DNA of 64,000 bases from Ignavibacteria bacterium. Its GTDB lineage: Bacteria; Bacteroidota; Ignavibacteria; Ignavibacteriales; SURF-24. Below, one piece after another: positions 41,343 to 52,287 of this stretch. Each line of letters begins with the position of its first letter. Position 1 is the stretch's first letter. The DNA is taken from assembly GCA_025612245.1 (NCBI GenBank), contig JAAXKQ010000008.1:1-64000 (forward strand), read 5' to 3'. The translations under genes and the position numbers were made by a program. Under the pieces are notes generated by a model. That model was not told the origin of the DNA and searched no databases. It saw only the letters and a program-made list of their open reading frames with translations.

Positions 41343-42299
41343 CTACTTCATAAACAACAGTACCGCCCCGGTTACAATCAGGTTTAAGAGCGACAGGGGC
41401 AGAAGAAATTTCCATCCGTAGGACATCAGCTGGTCATAGCGCGGCCTCGGAAGGCTCGCCCTTAAGAGCACAAAAAACAGTATGAATACAAACGTCTTCA
41501 ACAGGAACCAGACTACAGGCGGCAAAAATGCCGGCCCGAGCCACCCGCCGAAGAACAGCGTTACTATCATGCCTGAGATCAGTGTTATTCCCAGGTACTC
41601 TCCCACAAAGAACATCCCGAACTTCATGCCTGAGTACTCCGAGTGGAAACCCGAAATAAGTTCGCTTTCAGCCTCGGGAAGGTCAAAAGGAAGCCTGTGC
41701 GTCTCGGCTATACCTGCAACGGTAAAAATAAAAAATCCGATAATCTGCGGGATGAAAAACCAGACTTTCCTCTGCGCCTCCACTATATCCACCAGGCTGA
41801 ATGAGCCTGTGATCATCACTATACCCATGAGCGAAAGGCCCATAAAAACTTCATAGCTTACCATTTGCGCTGCCGCTCTTAGTGTGCCGAGCAAAGAATA
41901 CTTGTTGTTTGAGGCCCAGCCGCCCAGAACGACACTGTAAACACCGAGCGAGGACATGCCGAGAAAGAAAAGTAGCCCGATGTTTAAGTCAACTAAAGTA
42001 ATTTCTCTCGTGTACGGGATTATGGCAAAGCTCATTAAAACCGTCATTATGATTATCGTCGGCGCTACAACAAAAACTTTCCTGTCGGCAAATTTCGGTA
42101 TCCAGTCTTCCTTAAAAAATATCTTTACCATGTCGGCCAGGACCTGTGCAAGTCCGAAAGGTCCGACCCTGTTGGGACCATACCTGTCCTGCCAGAGAGC
42201 CAGGGCGCGGCGTTCAACCCAGATCAGGGATGCGGCAATTGTCATCATTACAATCAGTATCCCGAGAGCTATTATTACGGCCCTTACAACCTCGTTCAT
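41343..42299 (-). CDS. nuoH: NADH-quinone oxidoreductase subunit H
   Basis: 318 aa with eight membrane helices. '[20 protein letters not shown]' and '[20 protein letters not shown]' are the two signature blocks; the second loop lines the quinone chamber and supplies charged residues that couple quinone chemistry to proton pumping. The start overlaps the nuoG stop by four bases. Confidence 0.97.
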   Translation of the reverse strand: MNEVVRAVIIALGILIVMMTIAASLIWVERRALALWQDRYGPNRVGPFGLAQVLADMVKIFFKEDWIPKFADRKVFVVAPTIIIMTVLMSFAIIPYTREITLVDLNIGLLFFLGMSSLGVYSVVLGGWASNNKYSLLGTLRAAAQMVSYEVFMGLSLMGIVMITGSFSLVDIVEAQRKVWFFIPQIIGFFIFTVAGIAETHRLPFDLPEAESELISGFHSEYSGMKFGMFFVGEYLGITLISGMIVTLFFGGWLGPAFLPPVVWFLLKTFVFILFFVLLRASLPRPRYDQLMSYGWKFLLPLSLLNLIVTGAVLLFMK

Positions 42300-45019
42300 T
42301 TCTTAACTCCGGAAATTTTTACAGATACCGGAAATCTTACGACACTCATGCCGGGAAGTGTTACCGGGTAGCCCGCCAGGCCCGGCCTGAGCCCCAGGTT
42401 AATCTTTACAGGCAGGCGTTCCACCTGTCCTCCAATGCCAAGCTCAAGCTCAGAATCCGAAGTAACCTGCAGCCTTGCGGCATCATCGGGTGAGAGCATG
42501 ATGTAAGGCTTCGGAACCAGTTCCCTTACACCGGGCGAATGTACGCTCAGCTCGTCTGAACCAAAAATGTGATATACCGGCACGAGCATCCATTCTCCCT
42601 CGCGGGGCGCAAAGGCTTTCGGCACGTCCGTAAAATATGAAGGCTTTGCATTTGGCAGCGGCTCAATGAGGCGCTTCCCGGGGTCGCCTCCGTGAAGCGG
42701 ACCGCCTACTTCAATCTGGTACTTGTTTATTGCCTGTGCCGAGTTCCAGCCGGGTGACCAGAAGAATGGAATTAAAGACGACGGAGGCTGCCCGCGGTAG
42801 CCTTCCATTGTAAATGACATCGGACTGTCCACGTCCTCCGGCGGCTTGGGTTCATGCACCGTTTTATCTGCGTGCATGGCTGTTCTTCCGCTGTAGCGGT
42901 ATGGCTCTCTTGGAATTTTCCTTCCCGCAATCCTGAAGCCCGGAGGAGGCGTAATGGTGTCGATGCCCGTAAAATAAGGCATCTCTTTTATCAAAGCCTG
43001 CGTGTAATCCAAAAGGTTTTTCCACCTGGAGAACTCCTTCATGCCGGAGGTAACCATGATGTTGCGCACCCAGCGCCAGCTTTCCTTTATCTCCTTATTA
43101 GGAACAAAAACCTGGTAGAACCTTTGTGCGCGCCCTTCGTTATTTACAAACGTTCCGTCGCTCTCGGCAAAAGACCCCACAGGGATTATGGCCGTGGCTC
43201 TTTCTGTAGTGGCATTTTCAATGTAGTCGAGCACAATTATGTTCTTAAAGCGCTTGAGGAAGCGGTCAACTGCCTGTTTTTCATCCCTCCTAAAAAGGTC
43301 GTTTTCCATTATAATAAGCGTGTCCATGGCCTCTTTTTCCACTGCATGGAACGCCTGGTCAAGCGCCTTGCCTCCCATCATCACCATTCCCATGGAATTG
43401 CATTCGGGCACCGTATAACAGAGTTCAACATTTTTCCCGGCCTTTCTCATTGCATATGCAATGTTTGCCGCGGCGTTTACAATTGCTTCACTCTTAAGGC
43501 TCTGCCCCGCAATTATAAGCGGCCTTTCAGCCTTGTTTAACGCCTTTGAAATTGACTCTGAAAGCACGCAGACCTCTTCATTCAGGTTATCCGCCTTCGG
43601 GGCATCGCTGCTTATGGCGCCCGCAATTGCATAGCCGAGCCTTGCAATTTCATCGGCACTCCCTCTGAATGTCCTTGCAACGCTGTCCAGTTTTGTCGCA
43701 TAAGGGGTAGCAACAAACACAGGGCCTTTTTCATCCTGAACCAGTTCGCGAACCGCGGCATCCTGCCAGTGCGGTATCTTGTAGGGGGTTGCGCTCTGCA
43801 CCGGAACCTGTCGCACGGACTGTCTTACGGCAAGAGCGATCATCGGTGCCGTATTGGTCAGGTCCTCGCCAAGTATTACAACAACGTCGCACTTTTCAAT
43901 TTCCCTTAGCGACGGCGTCCTGATTGAACCCTGGCGCAGTATGTTCATCTCCTTGGTAAGTAGGCTAAACTCCTGCTCAGGCACGCCCCAGTAAAAATTC
44001 CTCTCCGAGACAAGAGAGCGCAGCGTGAAGTTGGCTTCCAGAGACGCCCTTGGTGAGCCGATGCCCATGACCTTCCTGCTGCTTTTAATTATGGCCGATA
44101 TTTCCGTTATTGCCGTTTCCTCATCGGCCTCGGAAAGCCTGTTTTCTCCTGAAAGGCGCAGCATCGGTTTTCTTATTCTTTTCTCGCTGTTTACAAACTC
44201 GTAGCCGAAACGCCCGCGGTCGCAGAGAAAATAGCCGTTTACCTGTCCGTTATACCGCGTCAGTATGCGCCTTAGCTTTCCATATCTTTCTCCTGCCAGC
44301 GTATTGCATCCTACGCCGCAGTGCACACAGACCGAAGGCGCAGATGTAAGATCCCACTTCCTGGTATAATGCTGGAAGAGCGTATTGTCTGTAAAGACTC
44401 CGGTTGGGCAGACTTCAACCAGGTTGCCCGCAAATTCGTTTTCAAGAACCCCATCCTCATGGCGCCCGAAGTAAACGCTGCTGTGAACGCCAAAGACGTT
44501 CAGGTCGTCTCCTCCGGCATAGTCGCGGTAGAACCTGACGCACCTGTAGCACTGTATGCAGCGGTTCATCTCGTGATGAAGAAATGGACCAAGATACTGG
44601 TTTCTGTATGTCCTTTTCTTGTAGCGGAAACGCCTGTAGTTATGCCCCGACATTAAGGTCATATCCTGCAGGTGGCACTCTCCGCCTTCGTCGCAGACGG
44701 GGCAGTCGTGCGGGTGGTTTGTCATCAGCCATTCTATTACACCCGCCCTGAATTCCTTTGCCTCGGGGTCTTCAATTGAAACCCTCATCCCGTCCACAAC
44801 CGGCTCCATGCAAGCCATAAAAAGCTTTCCTGCCTTGTCGTTTTCATCGCGGTATTTCTTTACGGCGCACTGCCTGCATGCACCTACAGAACCCATTGCA
44901 GGATGCCAGCAGAAATACTGGAGGTTCAGCTTTAAGGACAGTATGGTCTCCAGCAAGTTCTTGCTGCTGTCGACCTCGTAAGTTTTTCCATCTATAATAA
45001 TTTTTGCCATCTTTGCCAT
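42296..45019 (-). CDS. nuoG: NADH-quinone oxidoreductase subunit G
   Basis: 907 aa, similar to the 908-residue E. coli form. Order: 2Fe-2S ferredoxin domain (~1-80, '[19 protein letters not shown]', N1b), His/Cys-ligated N5 ('[17 protein letters not shown]'), N4 ('[16 protein letters not shown]') and a molybdopterin-like domain. The extra N7 site, '[13 protein letters not shown]' followed by 'FLCDRGRFG', is present, as in E. coli and Thermus. No molybdenum cofactor is expected. It takes electrons from NuoF. The start is three bases after nuoF; a second ATG three codons in is an equal option. Confidence 0.96.
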   Translation of the reverse strand: MAKMAKIIIDGKTYEVDSSKNLLETILSLKLNLQYFCWHPAMGSVGACRQCAVKKYRDENDKAGKLFMACMEPVVDGMRVSIEDPEAKEFRAGVIEWLMTNHPHDCPVCDEGGECHLQDMTLMSGHNYRRFRYKKRTYRNQYLGPFLHHEMNRCIQCYRCVRFYRDYAGGDDLNVFGVHSSVYFGRHEDGVLENEFAGNLVEVCPTGVFTDNTLFQHYTRKWDLTSAPSVCVHCGVGCNTLAGERYGKLRRILTRYNGQVNGYFLCDRGRFGYEFVNSEKRIRKPMLRLSGENRLSEADEETAITEISAIIKSSRKVMGIGSPRASLEANFTLRSLVSERNFYWGVPEQEFSLLTKEMNILRQGSIRTPSLREIEKCDVVVILGEDLTNTAPMIALAVRQSVRQVPVQSATPYKIPHWQDAAVRELVQDEKGPVFVATPYATKLDSVARTFRGSADEIARLGYAIAGAISSDAPKADNLNEEVCVLSESISKALNKAERPLIIAGQSLKSEAIVNAAANIAYAMRKAGKNVELCYTVPECNSMGMVMMGGKALDQAFHAVEKEAMDTLIIMENDLFRRDEKQAVDRFLKRFKNIIVLDYIENATTERATAIIPVGSFAESDGTFVNNEGRAQRFYQVFVPNKEIKESWRWVRNIMVTSGMKEFSRWKNLLDYTQALIKEMPYFTGIDTITPPPGFRIAGRKIPREPYRYSGRTAMHADKTVHEPKPPEDVDSPMSFTMEGYRGQPPSSLIPFFWSPGWNSAQAINKYQIEVGGPLHGGDPGKRLIEPLPNAKPSYFTDVPKAFAPREGEWMLVPVYHIFGSDELSVHSPGVRELVPKPYIMLSPDDAARLQVTSDSELELGIGGQVERLPVKINLGLRPGLAGYPVTLPGMSVVRFPVSVKISGVKK

Positions 45020-45022
45020 TTT

Positions 45023-46297
45023 CTACGACCTCCAGGGGCAGCTTTTTTCGTTGATGTGTTTTATGAAGTCCTCCCTGTAATATTTAAGCGCGCTCTGCAA
45101 TGGCTCCATTGCTCCGGGCGCAAGGGGACAGAAAGTATTTCCGGGACCCAGGTACTTGGTGTGGAATGACAAAATATCCAGGTCCTCCATCTGTCCTGTT
45201 CCGTGTTCAATTGAGTAAAGAGTCTTTTCCACCCAGGGCAATCCCTCGCGGCATGGAGTGCACCAGCCGCAGGATTCCTGTGCAAAGAATACCTGAAGGT
45301 TATGCACGAAGCCCACCGGGCAGGTCTTGTCATCCATTACAATTATGGTTCCCGTACCCATACGGCTTCCCACCTTGCCCACGGAAGTAAAATCCATGTT
45401 AACGTCCAGGTGCTCTTCTGTAAGAAAGTCCGTCGAGGCTCCTCCCGGCAGGAGGCCTCTTAACTTCAGGCCGTCCCTCATTCCGCCTGCGTATTCTTCA
45501 AGGATTTCCCTGAGCGTAGTTCCAAGCGGGAGCTCCCAAAGGCCGGGGCGTTTCACCTTTCCGCTTGCCCCGTAAAGCTTTGTGCCGCCTTCACCCGTAA
45601 GGCTCAATTTCTTAAACCACTCGGCGCCATTGTTTATTATGTGTGAAATGCAGGAAAGTGTTTCAATGTTGTTTACTATAGTAGGCTTGCCAAATAACCC
45701 GCTCGACTGAGGAAATGGCGGCTTGGATCTTGGTGTGGCGCGCTTTCCCTCAAGCGCGTTCAAAAGTGCCGTTTCCTCACCGCACATGTAGCGTCCGACG
45801 CTCGTATGAACGTGCATCTCCAGGCTGAAAGGCGAACCCAGTATGTTTTTCCCGAGATAGCCCGCTTCATATGCCTCATGAATGGCCTTCTGAATAATTT
45901 CAGCGCCTTCTGTATATTCGCCCCTGATAAAAATGTAGGATATGTCGGCCTGAATGGCATAAGCGCTTATTATCATTCCTTCGATCAGCTGATGAGGCTT
46001 TGCTTCAATTAGCAGTCGGTCCTTAAAGGTTCCCGGTTCCATCTCGTCACCGTTAGCCACCAGGTATTTAGGGCGCGGGGCATTATCCCCCATGGGGACA
46101 AAGCTCCATTTCATGCCCGTCGGGAACCCGGCTCCACCGCGTCCCCTTAATCCGGAATCCTTGACCAGGTCCATTACTTCTTTCGGCGTCATAGTGATGG
46201 TTTTCCGGAGTGCCTGGTAGCCGCCCGCCTGTTCATATTCTTTCAGGTATAAAGGAGCTCCGTCAGTTCTGATGTTTTGAGTTAAAGGTTTTTCCAT
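45023..46297 (-). CDS. nuoF: NADH-quinone oxidoreductase subunit F (NADH and FMN binding)
   Basis: 424 aa. 'GLRGRGGAGFPTGMKWSF' is the NADH/FMN loop, 'YICGEETALLNALEG'-type block (here 'MCGEETALLNALEGKRATPR') binds FMN, and the N3 4Fe-4S cluster ligands are in 'ESCGWCTPCREGL' with a distal Cys in 'NTFCPLAPGA'. It oxidises NADH and reduces FMN, the electron entry of complex I. 28 bp from nuoE. Confidence 0.97.
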   Translation of the reverse strand: MEKPLTQNIRTDGAPLYLKEYEQAGGYQALRKTITMTPKEVMDLVKDSGLRGRGGAGFPTGMKWSFVPMGDNAPRPKYLVANGDEMEPGTFKDRLLIEAKPHQLIEGMIISAYAIQADISYIFIRGEYTEGAEIIQKAIHEAYEAGYLGKNILGSPFSLEMHVHTSVGRYMCGEETALLNALEGKRATPRSKPPFPQSSGLFGKPTIVNNIETLSCISHIINNGAEWFKKLSLTGEGGTKLYGASGKVKRPGLWELPLGTTLREILEEYAGGMRDGLKLRGLLPGGASTDFLTEEHLDVNMDFTSVGKVGSRMGTGTIIVMDDKTCPVGFVHNLQVFFAQESCGWCTPCREGLPWVEKTLYSIEHGTGQMEDLDILSFHTKYLGPGNTFCPLAPGAMEPLQSALKYYREDFIKHINEKSCPWRS

Positions 46298-46325
46298 TAC
46301 TATCCCGTGTATCCTTTCCTGTTTT

Positions 46326-46790
46326 CTATTTGTACGCTTCCAGAATCTTCTCTATGTCTTCAGACTTTAAGTCCCTGTGCAGGTCCCTGTCAATCATCAT
46401 TGCCGGGGCATGGTCGCACGTCCCAAGGCACGGCACGGGCAGGAGCGTAAAGCGCCCGTCCTGAGTAGTCTCACCGTACTTAATTCCCAGCTTTTCCGAA
46501 AGGGTATGCAGTATCTCTTCATAGCCCATTACCCAGCAGCTTATGCTGTTACAAACCAGTATTACGTGCTTTCCTACGGGACTTCGGTAAAGCAGGTTGT
46601 AGAACGTTGCCACCCCGTCAAGGTCGTCTTTCGAGACTTCCAGCAACGCTGCCAGGTCCTCAAGGCTTTCATCCGAAAGCCAGCCGCGGTGCTTCTGCAC
46701 TACTTTCATTGCTTCAATTGCGGCTGCTTGTTTATGAGGATAGAGTTTGAATTCCTCCTCTATTTCCTTTCTTTCTTCTTCACTCAGCAT
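46326..46790 (-). CDS. nuoE: NADH-quinone oxidoreductase subunit E
   Basis: 154 aa thioredoxin-like 2Fe-2S protein. Cluster N1a ligands are in 'LVCNSISCWVMG' and 'VPCLGTCDHAPAM'. The N-terminal helical part ('QAAAIEAMKVVQKHRGWLSD' in style) is standard. It works with NuoF at the tip of the peripheral arm. Spacing to nuoCD is 11 bp. Confidence 0.96.
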   Translation of the reverse strand: MLSEEERKEIEEEFKLYPHKQAAAIEAMKVVQKHRGWLSDESLEDLAALLEVSKDDLDGVATFYNLLYRSPVGKHVILVCNSISCWVMGYEEILHTLSEKLGIKYGETTQDGRFTLLPVPCLGTCDHAPAMMIDRDLHRDLKSEDIEKILEAYK

Positions 46791-46801
46791 TATATCCTCT
46801 T

Positions 46802-48550
46802 TTATCTGTCAACGTCTGCAAGTACAAAATCCAGGCTGCCAAGTATCGCCATCAGGTCGGCAATCGTATAGCTGCGGCTCATAAAGGGAACCATCTGCAT
46901 GTGCGCAAATGAAGGAGTGCGTATGTGGTTCCTGTATGCGCCCGTGCTGCCGTCGCTGATAAGATAATAACTGGTAATTCCTTTTATGGTTTCAACCGCC
47001 ACGCCCGACTCCCCGGGCGGCATTACGGGCCCCCAGCTCACATTGAGGAAATGATTAATCAGGGTTTCTATATCCATCATTGTCCTGTCCTTAATGGGGG
47101 GAGTGGTAAGCGGGTTAGACGACTTATAGGGCCCTTCGGGCATATTCTTCAGGCACTGTTCAATTATCCTCAGGCTCTGCCTCATCTCCTCCATTCTAAC
47201 CACGGCCCTGTCATAGCAGTCGCCGTTCTGTCCTATAGGTATGTCAAATTCGAACTGGTCGTATCCCGAAAAGGGGCGCCTTTTCCTGAGGTCCCACTCA
47301 AGTCCGCAGGCTCTCAGGTTGGGTCCGGTAATTCCCCATTCAATTGCCTCTTCTACGTTAAAGAGGCCTACTCCAACGGTTCTTGCCTTAAAGATCCTGT
47401 TTCCCATAACCATCTTGTCGTACTCTTTTAGCCTGGGGGGCATCCAGTCGAGAAAATTTCTGACCAGTGTCTCCCAGCCTTTCGGCAGGTCGGCCGCCGT
47501 GCCTCCGATTCTGAACCAGCCCGGGTGCATCCTGAAACCTGTAACGGCTTCAATAATGCTGAGGGCTTTCTCACGGTCGGTAAATGTATAGAACACGGGG
47601 GAGAGCTGCCCCACGTCCTGCGCAAATGTACCGAGCCATACCAGGTGGTTATAGATGCGGAAGACTTCGCAGAGCATTACCCTTATGACCTTGGCGCGCT
47701 CGGGTATCTCAATGCCTCCCAGCACCTCGAGCGACATCAGGTAAGCCAGGTTGTTGACTACGCCGGCCAGGTAATCTACCCTGTCCGTGTAAGGAAGGTA
47801 TGTATGCCAGGATTGCCTTTCTGCAATCTTTTCCTGACCCCGGTGGTGAAAGCCGATATCGGGAACGATGTCCACAATAATTTCCCCATCCAGCTGTAGC
47901 ACCAGTCTTAAGACACCGTGAGTTCCCGGGTGCTGCGGACCCAGGTTTAAGAACATGAAGTCCGTCGTCTCGGTCGACTTTTTGAGCCCCCAGTGCTCAG
48001 GCTTGAATTCATAGACTTCCTGCTCTTCGATGCTCTTATCCTCAGGCATCTGGAAAGGCCCCATTTCGGTTGCGCGTGCCGGATGCTCTTTTCTTAATGG
48101 ATGTCCCTCCCACCACAAAGGCATAAGGATTCTTCTTAAGAGCGGATGACCGTCGAACTTTATTCCGAACATGTCGTATGCTTCGCGTTCATACCAGTTT
48201 GCGTTCTGGAATACCCTCGTTACGCTTGGCGCCGTCGGGTACTCTCCCTTAAGTGCAATCTTAAGGCGTATGTCGCTGTTGCGTTCAAAAGACATGAGCA
48301 GGTAAAATACGGTAAAGTCGCTTATGGGCTGCCCTTCTCTGTGCTTCCTTTCGCGCTCGTCTATTGCCCCCAGGTCGTAGAGCATCCTGTAGGGTTTAAG
48401 GACTTCATTTTTCAGGTAGCCAAGCACTTCAACTATGCTTTCCTTCGGGACCCAGAGGGTTGGCACCCCGTCCGAAGTAGTCTGCTCAACAAATTCCAGA
48501 GCGCTGAATTTTGTCTTCAGCTCTTCAACAACTGTAAAATCGTGTTTCAT
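46802..48550 (-). CDS. nuoCD: NADH-quinone oxidoreductase fused subunits C and D
   Basis: 582 aa. Residues 1-175 are NuoC (30 kDa type), with '[20 protein letters not shown]' and '[13 protein letters not shown]'. After a short linker, residues ~190-582 are NuoD (49 kDa type), with '[18 protein letters not shown]' holding the quinone-site His, 'TDRVDYLAG' nearby with the quinone-site Tyr, and '[14 protein letters not shown]'. Fusion of C and D is known in E. coli and many others. It forms the quinone-binding part of the peripheral arm with NuoB. No frameshift at the join: the ORF is continuous. Confidence 0.97.
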   Translation of the reverse strand: MKHDFTVVEELKTKFSALEFVEQTTSDGVPTLWVPKESIVEVLGYLKNEVLKPYRMLYDLGAIDERERKHREGQPISDFTVFYLLMSFERNSDIRLKIALKGEYPTAPSVTRVFQNANWYEREAYDMFGIKFDGHPLLRRILMPLWWEGHPLRKEHPARATEMGPFQMPEDKSIEEQEVYEFKPEHWGLKKSTETTDFMFLNLGPQHPGTHGVLRLVLQLDGEIIVDIVPDIGFHHRGQEKIAERQSWHTYLPYTDRVDYLAGVVNNLAYLMSLEVLGGIEIPERAKVIRVMLCEVFRIYNHLVWLGTFAQDVGQLSPVFYTFTDREKALSIIEAVTGFRMHPGWFRIGGTAADLPKGWETLVRNFLDWMPPRLKEYDKMVMGNRIFKARTVGVGLFNVEEAIEWGITGPNLRACGLEWDLRKRRPFSGYDQFEFDIPIGQNGDCYDRAVVRMEEMRQSLRIIEQCLKNMPEGPYKSSNPLTTPPIKDRTMMDIETLINHFLNVSWGPVMPPGESGVAVETIKGITSYYLISDGSTGAYRNHIRTPSFAHMQMVPFMSRSYTIADLMAILGSLDFVLADVDR

Positions 48551-48586
48551 TTATCCAGCATTGTTTATTTCTTTGTTTCAACGGGC

Positions 48587-49222
48587 CTAAATCTCATCTG
48601 GCGGGCGGAGGAACGTCGTTTTCCTTCTTTCCTCTCGTTTCAGCTCCTTAAGCGAACCCTTGTTTGGCTTTACGATTCCCTGCGGGCCAATAACCCAGCT
48701 AAGCGGGCGCTCCTCCTTTCCCACGGCATCCCTTAAGAGCAATAGGCCTTCAATAAATGTATCGGGCCTCGGGGGGCATCCCTGCACGTAAACGTCCACG
48801 GGCATGAACTTGTCCACACCCTGCACAACGCTGTAGACGTCAAACATCCCCCCGGAGTTGGCGCAGGATCCCATGGAGATGACCCATCTGGGCTCCATCA
48901 TCTGCTCGTAAAGGCGTTTTATAATTGGCGCCATTTTAATAAACACAGTTCCTGCTACAACCATCAGGTCGGCTTCTCTGGGTGTGCCGCGTATTACTTC
49001 GGCTCCGAAGCGTGCAAGGTCAAACTTTGGGGTAAGGCTGGTTGCCATTTCCACATAACAGCATGAAAGCCCGAAGTTGAAGGGCCACATGGAATTTTTT
49101 CTTCCCCAAGCAAGCAGGTCCTCCAGACGGCTTAAGACCATGCTCTTCTGTAATGCCCCTTCAAAATTGCCAGACTGCTTAAATGTTACTTTATTGCCCG
49201 AAGAAATGGGTGATGAATTCAT
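48587..49222 (-). CDS. nuoB: NADH-quinone oxidoreductase subunit B
   Basis: 211 aa from the chosen start. The terminal 4Fe-4S cluster N2 ligands are visible: the paired Cys in '[11 protein letters not shown]', '[12 protein letters not shown]' and 'VQGCPPRPD'. N2 hands electrons to quinone. The track ORF starts 29 codons earlier inside nuoA, but those codons show no NuoB character; the ATG at 49222 overlaps the nuoA stop as ATGA, the coupling seen elsewhere in this operon, with AGAAAGAG upstream. Confidence 0.93.
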   Translation of the reverse strand: MNSSPISSGNKVTFKQSGNFEGALQKSMVLSRLEDLLAWGRKNSMWPFNFGLSCCYVEMATSLTPKFDLARFGAEVIRGTPREADLMVVAGTVFIKMAPIIKRLYEQMMEPRWVISMGSCANSGGMFDVYSVVQGVDKFMPVDVYVQGCPPRPDTFIEGLLLLRDAVGKEERPLSWVIGPQGIVKPNKGSLKELKREERRKTTFLRPPDEI

Positions 49223-49650
49223 ATATTGATACTCTTTCTGTAATGTTTCCTGTATGCACTTAATATCTTTTTGTTGTTCGGCCCAAAGTCCAGAGCGCCT
49301 ATTTTCCATTCATAAATAAGCACTGCTGCAAGCACGAGGATAAAGACCAGTACACCCAGGTAACCCACCCATCCTGCATCCTGGAAAGCAATTGCCCATG
49401 CAACAATGAACACCGATTCCAGGTCAAAGACTACAAAAAACATGGCAACGAGGTAAAACTGAACTGAAAAACGGAGGCGGGCGCTTCCTGTCACTTTAAT
49501 GCCCGATTCAAAAGGCGTATCTGTCTGAGGTTCTTCATGCCGCTGCCCTAATACGTATGACAGGCCTATCATTATTCCCACAAGCGCTGCGGCTGCAAAG
49601 GCATATATTAACAATGGCCAGGCGGATGCATTGTTGGCTGCATTATTCAA
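49219..49650 (-). CDS. nuoA: NADH-quinone oxidoreductase subunit A
   Basis: 143 aa with three membrane helices. '[20 protein letters not shown]' and '[18 protein letters not shown]' are the diagnostic blocks; the acidic residues of the second line the quinone-to-proton path. The conserved loop normally has a Cys (ECG) where Ser is seen here (ESG), a natural variant in many bacteria. First gene of the nuo operon; the promoter should lie in 49651-49945. Confidence 0.95.
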   Translation of the reverse strand: MNNAANNASAWPLLIYAFAAAALVGIMIGLSYVLGQRHEEPQTDTPFESGIKVTGSARLRFSVQFYLVAMFFVVFDLESVFIVAWAIAFQDAGWVGYLGVLVFILVLAAVLIYEWKIGALDFGPNNKKILSAYRKHYRKSINI

Positions 49651-49945
49651 GTCTCATCTCCTCATTTGCATAACACTTTAAGACTAAAGCAAAGCTTCGT
49701 TCTTTGGGCTGTTATACTTGTATTTGAAACGATCCCTCTTTTTGTGAACTTATATATAAAATATAAATATCGGCTGATTATGCAAGTGAATTCCACAGAA
49801 ATAAATTGCACGCCGGCAGGCATGCCTCAGGCTGAAACGTCATTTGGACCTTGTTGCTTAAGCATGCGTGCAAGTGTATATTTCATTATTTATCTTTGAA
49901 ATCTGGATTTATCACCCGGGCTTTAATTTATAACAAAAGGCAGAT
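49651..49945. other. Divergent promoter region between nuoA and nucleoside phosphorylase
   Basis: 295 bp, AT-rich in the middle. It must drive the 13-gene nuo operon on the minus strand and the phosphorylase on the plus strand. An exact TATCTTTG box lies at 49891-49898 for the plus strand; the best minus-strand match (TATATTTT type, near 49757-49764) has one mismatch. Confidence 0.45.
49891..49898 (+). promoter_or_regulatory. Candidate -7 box of nucleoside phosphorylase gene (TATCTTTG)
   Basis: TATCTTTG fits TAnnTTTG exactly, 47 bp before the ATG at 49946. No -33 box was identified, so confidence is low. Confidence 0.35.
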
Positions 49946-50713
49946 ATGAATACTTACCCCATACTTGAATTCGACCCGGCCACCGAGGCGGTCTTTGAGC
50001 CTAAAGGCATCATTAAACCCGTGGAAATTTCCGAGTGCTGCGTCTTAACGTTTTTCAAGGACGTCATTGAAAAAGTCGTCAGTGAACACCCCGTCAGAAC
50101 CGTCAAGCTCCTGAATAGCGAGATGGGGAAGCACCCGGTCTACGAAATGGAATTCCACGGAAAGAAAGTTGCATTCTTTCACGCTCCCATGGGTGCCCCC
50201 TTTGCTGCAGCGGCACTTGAGGAAATAATAGCACTCGGCTGCAGGAAATTTATTGCCTGCGGAGGCGCTGGCGTACTCGACTCATCCATCAACTGCGGGA
50301 AAGTTGTCGTTCCGTATTCCGCACTTAGAGATGAGGGAACTTCATACCACTATCTTCCGCCTTCAAGAGAAGTTGAACCCGGCCCCGGGGCCCTTCAGGC
50401 CATTAAGGAAACACTTGAGGCCAACAGGGTGGATTACCTGATGACAAAAACCTGGACCACGGACGCCGTCTACAGGGAAACACGCCTCCTGGTCGGCAAA
50501 AGAAAAGCCGAGGGCTGCCTGGTAGTTGAAATGGAGGCCGCGGCTTTCTTTGCGGTTTCAAAATTCCGAGGCGTGAAATTTGCCCAGATGCTCTATGGCG
50601 GCGATGACGTGAGCCTTGAGGAATGGGACCACAGGAACTGGTTCAGCCAGTATGGTGTGCGTGAAAGCCTTTTCTGGCTTTCCGTTGAAGCATGCCTGAG
50701 GATCAAGGACTGA
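49946..50713 (+). CDS. Nucleoside phosphorylase (PNP/UDP family)
   Basis: 255 aa. 'ALEEIIALGCRKFIACGGAGVLD' (in part) is the phosphate and ribose region of the PNP_UDP_1 superfamily, and 'EGCLVVEMEAAAFFAVSKFRG' (in part) is the base-binding block with the nearly invariant ME.AA. It cleaves a nucleoside with phosphate to base and ribose-1-phosphate. The uridine phosphorylase branch is the closest by feel, but base choice cannot be told. It salvages nucleosides in the cytoplasm. Solitary, with AAAGGC before the ATG. Confidence 0.85.
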   Translation: MNTYPILEFDPATEAVFEPKGIIKPVEISECCVLTFFKDVIEKVVSEHPVRTVKLLNSEMGKHPVYEMEFHGKKVAFFHAPMGAPFAAAALEEIIALGCRKFIACGGAGVLDSSINCGKVVVPYSALRDEGTSYHYLPPSREVEPGPGALQAIKETLEANRVDYLMTKTWTTDAVYRETRLLVGKRKAEGCLVVEMEAAAFFAVSKFRGVKFAQMLYGGDDVSLEEWDHRNWFSQYGVRESLFWLSVEACLRIKD

Positions 50714-50773
50714 AAATGAGGAAACTGTTTTCAAAAATTTCTTATATTAATTTAATTCTCAAAGAGCCTCAGA

Positions 50774-51376
50774 ATGAAAAAATCCGGAAATAAATGGAAA
50801 GCGTTCCTCTTTACGTCTGTAACACTCGTCCTGTTACTTGCGTCGCTCGTTTTCTACTGCAACCTGAGGATAAATAAATACGCCCGCAAGTACACCTACT
50901 ACGACCTGGATAAAATCCCTTACAATAAGGCGGGGCTCCTCCTTGGAACGGGCAAGTACCTAAAGCCCCGGGTGGTAAACCTCTACTTTGCATACCGCAT
51001 AAAAGCCGCTGCTGAGCTCTACAAATCGGGAAAAATTAAGCTCATAATTGTTAGCGGCAATAAATATAACAACGAGCCAAGAAATATGAGAATGGACCTC
51101 ATTAAAAACGGGGTCCCGGCCAAGGCCATATATTCCGACGAGGAAGGCTTCAGGACGTACGACTCTATCAAAAGGTGCAGGGAGATTTACGGCTTCAATA
51201 GCTTTACACTCATCTCTCAGCAGTGGCATAACGAAAGGGCCATTTTCATCGCCAGAAAGCTTGGCCTCCATGCAGTTGGCTACAACGCCGAAGACGTAAA
51301 AGGCACCATGGCATTTGAGACGGACCTGAGGGAGCTTTTCTCCAGGGTAAAGGTCTTTCTGGATCTGTATCTTTAA
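50774..51376 (+). CDS. SanA/YdcF-like DUF218 membrane protein
   Basis: 200 aa. One N-terminal membrane helix (residues 8-30) anchors a periplasmic DUF218 domain. Blocks: 'GLLLGTGKYLKPRVVNLYFAYRI' (in part), 'KLIIVSGNKYNNEPRNMRMDL' (in part), 'YDSIKRCREIYGF' and 'LISQQWHNERAIFIARKLGL'. This matches SanA, which affects envelope permeability and vancomycin resistance in E. coli. The catalytic nature is unknown. It lies 60 bp after the nucleoside phosphorylase gene. Confidence 0.88.
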   Translation: MKKSGNKWKAFLFTSVTLVLLLASLVFYCNLRINKYARKYTYYDLDKIPYNKAGLLLGTGKYLKPRVVNLYFAYRIKAAAELYKSGKIKLIIVSGNKYNNEPRNMRMDLIKNGVPAKAIYSDEEGFRTYDSIKRCREIYGFNSFTLISQQWHNERAIFIARKLGLHAVGYNAEDVKGTMAFETDLRELFSRVKVFLDLYL

Positions 51377-51453
51377 TCGCACTTATGTATTATATTATTT
51401 TATTGCGTAAATTCATGGAAATTTTTTGGAAAGTTTATTTTAAGGATTGTTAA

Positions 51454-52287
51454 ATGAATTTTGTTCCTGCCGTTAAGGCACCTGAAAATTCCGGAGGCCT
51501 GGCCTCATGGTGGTTCGTGTTCAAAAGAGATGAACTTCTTGTCCTGACAAATAACGGTAAAGCTGAAATCCCCTTTAATAAGGACCTTTCAGACATTAAT
51601 ATAAAGCCCCTTAAAAAGCAGTACCTCGGCACCATGGGCGAAAGCCCGTCTTTTGCCGTGGAAGTTTCGCTTGAAACAGAGGCACCCCGCGGCATGGCAT
51701 TCCGCAACCTTCGCTCACTCTTAGGAGAATTTTCCGACGAGCTCTTTGCGCTCTCTGGCAGGGCTTTTCAGGTAATCAGCTGGGACCTTAATCACCAGTA
51801 CTGCGGACGCTGCGGCACACCAACAGTGGCAAAACAGGAAGAAAGGGCAAAGGTATGCCCGAACTGCGGACTGGTAAGCTACCCAAGAATTTCTCCCGCA
51901 ATTATTGTTGCAGTAATTAACCGGAATAAGCTGCTACTGGCAAAGTCGAGCCGCTTTAAGTCCGACATGTACAGCGTTCTGGCAGGCTTCGTTGAAGCCG
52001 GAGAGACTTTTGAGGATTCAATCAGGCGCGAGATTAGAGAAGAGGCAAATATTGAAGTCAGAAATATCAGGTATTTCGGAAGCCAGCCCTGGCCTTTTCC
52101 AGATTCCTTAATGGTCGGCTTTACGGCCGAATATGACTCGGGCGACCTCAGGCCCGACGGAGTTGAAATAGTTGACCTTCAGTGGTTCTCCCCTTCGGAA
52201 CTCCCGCATATACCCGGCAGGTGGAGCATTGCCAGGCGACTTATTGACTGGTTTGTTGAAAACTACAATGAAAGGGAAAAGGTTTGA
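51454..52287 (+). CDS. nudC: NUDIX NAD(H) diphosphatase, NudC type
   Basis: 277 aa. N-terminal NUDIX-like domain, then a four-Cys zinc ribbon ('YCGRCGTPTV', 'KVCPNCGLVSYPR'), then the NUDIX domain. The NUDIX box is 'GFVEAGETFEDSIRREIREE' followed by ANI; the usual Gly after EE is Asn here. 'SQPWPFPDS' is the NADH diphosphatase signature. It splits NAD(H) into NMN(H) and AMP, and may remove NAD caps from RNA. Its stop overlaps the start of pdxH. Confidence 0.92.
   Translation: MNFVPAVKAPENSGGLASWWFVFKRDELLVLTNNGKAEIPFNKDLSDINIKPLKKQYLGTMGESPSFAVEVSLETEAPRGMAFRNLRSLLGEFSDELFALSGRAFQVISWDLNHQYCGRCGTPTVAKQEERAKVCPNCGLVSYPRISPAIIVAVINRNKLLLAKSSRFKSDMYSVLAGFVEAGETFEDSIRREIREEANIEVRNIRYFGSQPWPFPDSLMVGFTAEYDSGDLRPDGVEIVDLQWFSPSELPHIPGRWSIARRLIDWFVENYNEREKV

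Noticed and set aside
49223-49309. Upstream start of nuoB in the ORF track
   Set aside because: The 29 extra codons lie in nuoA and lack NuoB features; ATG 49222 gives the ATGA overlap used elsewhere in the operon.
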